The notes under the pieces: generated by a model
What the model was told of the DNA's origin: nothing
Databases searched by the model: none
The model's input: only the letters and a program-made list of their open reading frames with translations
Program-made: the position numbers and the translations under genes
In this document: positions 59,584 to 64,000 of the stretch, in pieces
Layout: the number at the start of each line of letters is the position of its first letter
Numbering within the stretch: position 1 is the first letter of the stretch
Source of the DNA: Cheilinus undulatus
Taxonomy: Eukaryota; Chordata; Actinopteri; Labriformes; Labridae
Length of the DNA stretch: 64,000 nucleotides
Reading direction: 5' to 3'
Assembly: GCF_018320785.1 (NCBI RefSeq)
Contig: NC_054885.1
Span: 7,638,921-7,702,920 of the forward strand

Positions 59584-60194
59584 CCTTAAACAAACCTCTA
59601 CGCTGCAATTATCATCATAAAATTGAAAACTATCCCTACACATCCAATTTCCACAGGGTGCATGGTGACCTGCTTTTAGCCTTATCTAACTGAGGTAAGT
59701 TTTGCAGTTTCATCACAAGAAGTGTGTACAGATTTACAGCACTAGTTCATACACCGACCTTCAGCTAAAAAGAAGCCAGTGAGCCATCTCAGTGCTGTTT
59801 GATACCATGGCTGAGACAACGAGACAGGAGAGGTATGTGACTGATGAACCTAAGAAAAGGAGAGTGACCACTGGACAAGAGGAAGGATTGGACTGATGTT
59901 AAGATGTTGGCAGGGCCATTCTGGCTATACAAACAGTTTGAAAACAAGCTGTACATGCTGGCAGAGTCATTTCTGTACAAAATCCATCACTTGACATGTT
60001 TTTTGGCTTCTCTGAGACTCTTCTCCGAGTCTATACTAGCTCTGAAAATGTCATTATCAGATATTTGACTTGTATAGTGTCTATGGGGGAGGAATAGCAG
60101 CACTATGAAGCACAGTTCCAGTCAGAAACCACAACAAAAGAAATACGTTCACTAAAGGGAATTCCAGCATGTTCAGTGAGATAGTTCCTCTGTT
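59584..60194. other. Unique sequence, no gene seen
   Basis: AT-rich, without long frames, splice-supported exons or recognisable repeats. Confidence 0.5.
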
Positions 60195-61610
60195 TGCATC
60201 TTTCTTTTCTCTCATTTTGCAGCTCCCTACCTTCTCTCCATCTGCATCTCCCTCTTTTCTCTTGTTGCATCTCACTACTTTATTTCTGCATCTCCCTCCT
60301 TTCTCTTTCTGCATCTTCCTCTTCTCTCTATCTGCAGTTCCCTCTTCTTTTCTTTCATCTCTCTCTCTCTCATTCTGCATCTTCCTCTCCTCTCCTTTCA
60401 TCTCCCTCTTCTCTCTGCATTTCCCTCTTCTTTTCTTTCATCTCTCTTCTCTCTTTCTGCATCTTCCTCTACTCTCCTTGCATCTTCCTCTTCTCTCCAT
60501 CTGCATCTCCTTTTTCTCTCTCTCTCTGCATCTCCCTCTTCTCTCTTTCTGCATCTCCCTCTCCTCTCCTTTCATCTTTCCCTCTTCTCTCTTTCTGCCT
60601 CTCTCTGTCTTCTCTCCTTGCATCTCCCTCTTGTCTTTCTCTACATCTCCCTCTTCTTTCTGCATCTCCTTCTCTCTTTCTGCATTTCCCTCTTTTCCCC
60701 TTTCATCTCTTTTTTCTCTCTTTCTGCATCTCCCTCTACTCTCCTTGCATCTCCCTCTTCTCCCTACATGTCCCTCATCTTTTCCTTCATCTCTCTCTTC
60801 TCTCTCTGCACCTTCCCCTTCTCTCTCTGCATCTCCCTCTTCTCTCTCTCTGCATCTCCCTATTCTCTCTTTCTGCATCTCCCTCTACTCTCCTTGCATC
60901 TTCCTCTTGTCTCTGCATTTCCCTCTTTTCTTTCATCTCTCTTCTCTCTTTCTGCATCTTCCTCTACTCTCCTTGCATCTTCCTCTTCTCTCCATCTGCA
61001 TCTCCTTTTTCTCTCTCTCTCTGCATCTCCCTCTTCTCTCTTTCTGCATCTCCCTCTCCTCTCCTTTCATCTTTCCCTCTTCTCTCTTTCTGCCTCTCTC
61101 TGTCTTCTCTCCTTGCATCTCCCTCTTGTCTCTCTCTGCATCTCCCTCTTCTTTCTGCATCTCCTTCTCTCTTCCTGCATCTCCCTCTTCTCTCTGCATG
61201 TCCCTCATCTTTTCCTTCATCTCCCTCTCCTCTCCTTTCATCTCTCTCTTCTCTCTTTCTGTATCTCCCTCTACTCTCCTTGCATCTCCCTCTTCCTTCT
61301 TTCTGCATCTCCCTCTTGTCTCTATATCCACCCTTGTTCTCTTTCTGCATCTGTCTTCTCTCTTTCTGCATCTCTGTCTTCTCCCTTTCATCTCGCTCTT
61401 CTCTCTTTTTGCTTCCTTCTTCCCTCTCCTTTTGCACCTTCCTCTTTTCTCTCTCATTGCTTCTTTTAGTCTTTCTGCATCTCCCTCTCCCCTTCTATTT
61501 CTGCACTGATCTCCTTTCTCTGTATGAATCTTCCTCTTTTCTCTTCCTTCCAAATCTCATTTTATCTTTCAGCATCTCCCTCTTCATTTTTTCAACATTT
61601 CTCTTCACCC
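60195..61610. repeat. 1.4-kb polypyrimidine satellite with higher-order structure
   Basis: Nearly pure CT sequence made of units such as TCTCTCTTTCTGCATCTCCC and CTCCTTGCATCTTCCTC. A block at about 60434-60640 recurs almost unchanged at about 60929-61135, an offset of 495 bases, so there is a higher-order repeat. Frames of up to 484 codons on the plus strand, and long Glu/Arg/Lys frames on the minus strand, arise because stop codons are rare in such sequence. No gene is supported. Confidence 0.92.
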
Positions 61611-62510
61611 CTTTACAACTCGAATACAACTTTATCAATGCTTGTTAAACAAGAGTCTGGTTCTCTGCCCATTAGAAATCTTCCTTGTCACTGGTGTCCC
61701 CTGAACTCCAAACCTTCTTATGTATTGTACAGAACAACGTGAGTTAAATGCAAACCACAAATACAACAAGTATAGCAACTTTTCTGTCTTCTGTGGATAA
61801 AAAAACTGTTTAATAAAGTGCAGCCTGAACACGAGTATGTGTGCTGGATTTTTATGTAACAGAAGAAAAAGAAGAAAAAGGAGCAAAGATCAAAATCTGA
61901 AATGGAAATGAAGCACACCCCCCTCCTCCTCCTCCAGGCCTGTTTGAGACAAATGTGAAACTAAACTGATAAAAACACACACTGAACATCTTCACATGCT
62001 AAAGACACTGCAGAGCAGAGGAACAGGGTTATTTATATCGGACTGGAGTATGTTGTTCAAAACTCTCCTAGTGTAGTTACACAATCTTACTGACACTAGT
62101 TGAACTTTCACCTGTCAGACTAACTTTTGAGAGACCCCCCTTTTCAAAAGAAGAAGTCTGCAGCCAAGTTCTCTTTCCATCATTAAGACTTTAGTGTTTA
62201 AATGTACAGATTAATTAATTCACTTCATGATCTCACGGCATCTGGAACACTTGCATCACTTACAGGCACTGGATGTCATGGCAACCGTTTCTACTGAGAG
62301 GGCTGTAAAGCTGATGATGCTGCTGCTGCTGATGAGTTTGTGACAGCAGGCCCACCCGTGACGTCACAGTCAAGGTTGGAAGCTCAAATGATGTTTATCA
62401 TACAGACGTAAGCGGTTTTACCATTAGAGGAAGGGGACTGAGGCCAAATACTCTGAGCCGCCTTTAAAATGTAGCCATTATAGATCAGCCAATACACTGA
62501 GTTTTTAAGA
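61611..62510. other. Unique sequence, no gene seen
   Basis: No coding or repeat signal apart from a short GCTGCTGCTGCTGATGA run at 62318 and a single CRE palindrome at 62359-62366. Confidence 0.5.
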
Positions 62511-63410
62511 TACAGTGGCTATAAAAAGTATTCCCCCACTTTTAAGTGATTTTATCAATCAAACATGGTCAATGTCATTTGGCGTAAACAGCCCTTTTCA
62601 AACCCAGCCACAAATTCTCTCTTGGATTGAGGTCTGGGCTTTGACTAGGCCACTCCAGAACATTCCCCTTTTGTTATTTTTAAAACATTTCTGTGTAGCT
62701 TTCTCCGTTACTTCACATCATAGTCTTGCTGGAAAATTAATCTTCTCCCAGGATTGTCCTGTCGATATTCTACCACATTCATTTTCCCCTCTACCTTGAT
62801 AAGCCTTCCAGTGCTGGCTGCTGAGAAGCATCCCCACAGCATGATGCTGCCACCACTGTGCTTCACAGTGGGGATGGTGTGTTTGTGGTGATGTGCAGTG
62901 TTTGGCATCTTGTCTGATGGCCAAAAAGCTCCATTTTGGTCTCATCAGACCAAAGAACTTTCTTTCCCCTTAAACTCTAGGGGATGTTCAGTGCCTTGGA
63001 AATGTTTTTGTATCCATCTCCTGACTTTGCTTAGAGTGTTCTTTTGTCTTCATAGTGTAATGGTAGCCAGGAATACTATTTAACCAGTGACTGGAGCATC
63101 CAGACACTTTTGTCGTTATATCACAATCACTTGAGACACATTCACTGCACTTGGGTGATTTCACTAACAGTGAGACTATTAGCACAAATTGGCTTGACCT
63201 CTGTAGAATTAGGTCAGTCACTTTAAAGGGCGTGAATATTTATGCAGTCACTTAATTTGACATTATTTAAATTTGTTTAATCAACATTACATTGTAGAAA
63301 TCAGTTTTCATTTTGACATTAAAGAGTTTTTCTAGTCTTTTTTATATTAAAAAAATCCAAATTATATTGATTGAAACATACGAGGGGTGAATATCTTTTA
63401 TAAGCACTGT
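62511..63410 (-). mobile_element. Internally deleted Tc1-like transposon
   Basis: The left end TACAGTGGCTATAAAAAGTA and the right end GAATATCTTTTATAAGCACTGT are the inverted terminal repeats. On the minus strand, 62708-62945 encodes a recognisable Tc1 transposase segment ([29 protein letters not shown]) split between frames. At 900 bp it is well short of a full Tc1 element (about 1.6 kb), so part of the gene is deleted. Inactive. Confidence 0.88.
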
Positions 63411-63486
63411 CTTAATAACTTTTCAATTGAGATGTTGGGCAATGAGAATATTTGTTTTGACACACTGACCATCAAATTGCACTGAA

Positions 63487-63640
63487 GGGTTGTGCACATG
63501 GTTGAGTGGTTTAAGGTGCTACCCATGGACGTGGGCGGCCCAGGTTCGAATCCAGCCTGAGGCCCTTTACTCCCTGCTCTCTTCCCTGTTTCTGAGTCTA
63601 TCCACTGTCCTTCCTCTGTCAAATGATGGCATTAAACAAA
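63487..63640 (+). mobile_element. tRNA-derived SINE
   Basis: A-box-like TGGTTGAGTGGTTTAAGG and a perfect B box GGTTCGAATCC (63543-63553), followed by CCTTTACTCCCTGCTCTC, TATCCACTGTCC and a short A-rich end (CATTAAACAAAAAC). Same family as 41185-41350, better preserved. It is not a functional tRNA: no clover leaf closes around the boxes. Confidence 0.75.
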
Positions 63641-64000
63641 AACTTGCAAATTCTGATTGTTTTCTTTGAGATTTATCCTGTTATCTTGGATGGAAATATT
63701 TTCAAGAAAGTTAGTTTCATAAGATAATTTGTAAATCTATTGTCACCTTTAAAAAAAAAAACAACCGAAATGTGTTATAATGGTAAAAGTGAAATTAAAT
63801 ATTAGCATGCATGTCCTTCCAAAGTATTAGAAAGTTTGTTCAGCTTTTTGTGGTGTTCCTTCCAAGGTCCACATTTCCACATTTTTCTGTTGAATTAATT
63901 TCATAAAAATCAGAAATGTGGGTCCCTACTTTGCTGGATAAGTTGAAAACCCTGGACTAGAGACATGTTAATTCATGAGCTCCTACAGTTGGGCATTTAC
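63641..64000. other. Unique sequence to window end, no gene seen
   Basis: AT-rich, no frames or repeats of note. Confidence 0.45.

Noticed and set aside
60169-61648. Very long open frames (446 and 484 codons on plus, several on minus) that look like a repetitive Ser/Leu-rich protein
   Set aside because: They overlap in several frames on both strands of a simple CT satellite that contains few stop triplets. No domain, splice signal or codon pattern supports a gene.
62339-62366. The CRE at 62359 as a distal cbx7 or unknown-gene promoter element
   Set aside because: A single 8-bp site 4.3 kb from the cbx7 ATG with no CpG context; kept only as a note alongside the intron 1 cluster.
63487-63640. 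A functional tRNA gene
   Set aside because: A and B boxes are present but no clover-leaf pairing or acceptor stem is visible, and the tail is that of a SINE.

Overview
This is a piece of vertebrate nuclear chromosome, almost certainly from a ray-finned (teleost) fish. The grounds are split genes with GT-AG introns, vertebrate-type proteins, and an interspersed-repeat load typical of fish: Tc1-like and hAT-like DNA transposons, MITEs, LINE fragments, tRNA-derived SINEs and many minisatellites. The species cannot be named from sequence alone. There is no operon, prophage, CRISPR array or other prokaryotic feature.

Three protein-coding genes can be reconstructed exon by exon, with splice phases that agree at every junction. 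(1) xpnpep3, + strand, 833-7450, 11 coding exons, 506 residues: mitochondrial Xaa-Pro aminopeptidase 3. (2) ep300, + strand, 12289-47795, 29 coding exons, 2660 residues: the p300 histone/lysine acetyltransferase and coactivator, with TAZ1, KIX, bromodomain, RING/PHD, HAT, ZZ, TAZ2 and NCBD regions all present. (3) cbx7, - strand, 51932-58062, 6 coding exons, 341 residues: a Polycomb chromodomain protein of PRC1. ep300 and cbx7 converge tail to tail. One writes acetyl marks and the other reads H3K27me3, but the sequence gives no evidence that they are co-regulated.

Layout: 1-832 upstream repeats; 833-7450 xpnpep3; 7451-about 9385 its probable 3' UTR, with a MITE inside; 9960-12288 GC/CpG-rich ep300 promoter and leader; 12289-47795 ep300, whose introns hold most of the mobile elements; 47796-about 48920 ep300 3' UTR; 48921-51099 a short intergenic space with a duplicated scrap of ep300; 51100-58062 cbx7; about 58063-58440 cbx7 promoter region; 58441-64000 gene-free and repeat-rich.

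The most interesting things are not new genes. They are: a duplicated piece of ep300 intron 7/exon 8 sandwiched between MITE copies downstream of the gene; a satellite family present in inverted orientation in ep300 and cbx7 introns; an in-frame alternative donor that would add 11 residues to the ep300 bromodomain; a coding 21-bp minisatellite in the ep300 C-terminus; and a cluster of perfect CRE palindromes at the cbx7 5' end. I found no previously undescribed multi-gene system, and I do not claim one.
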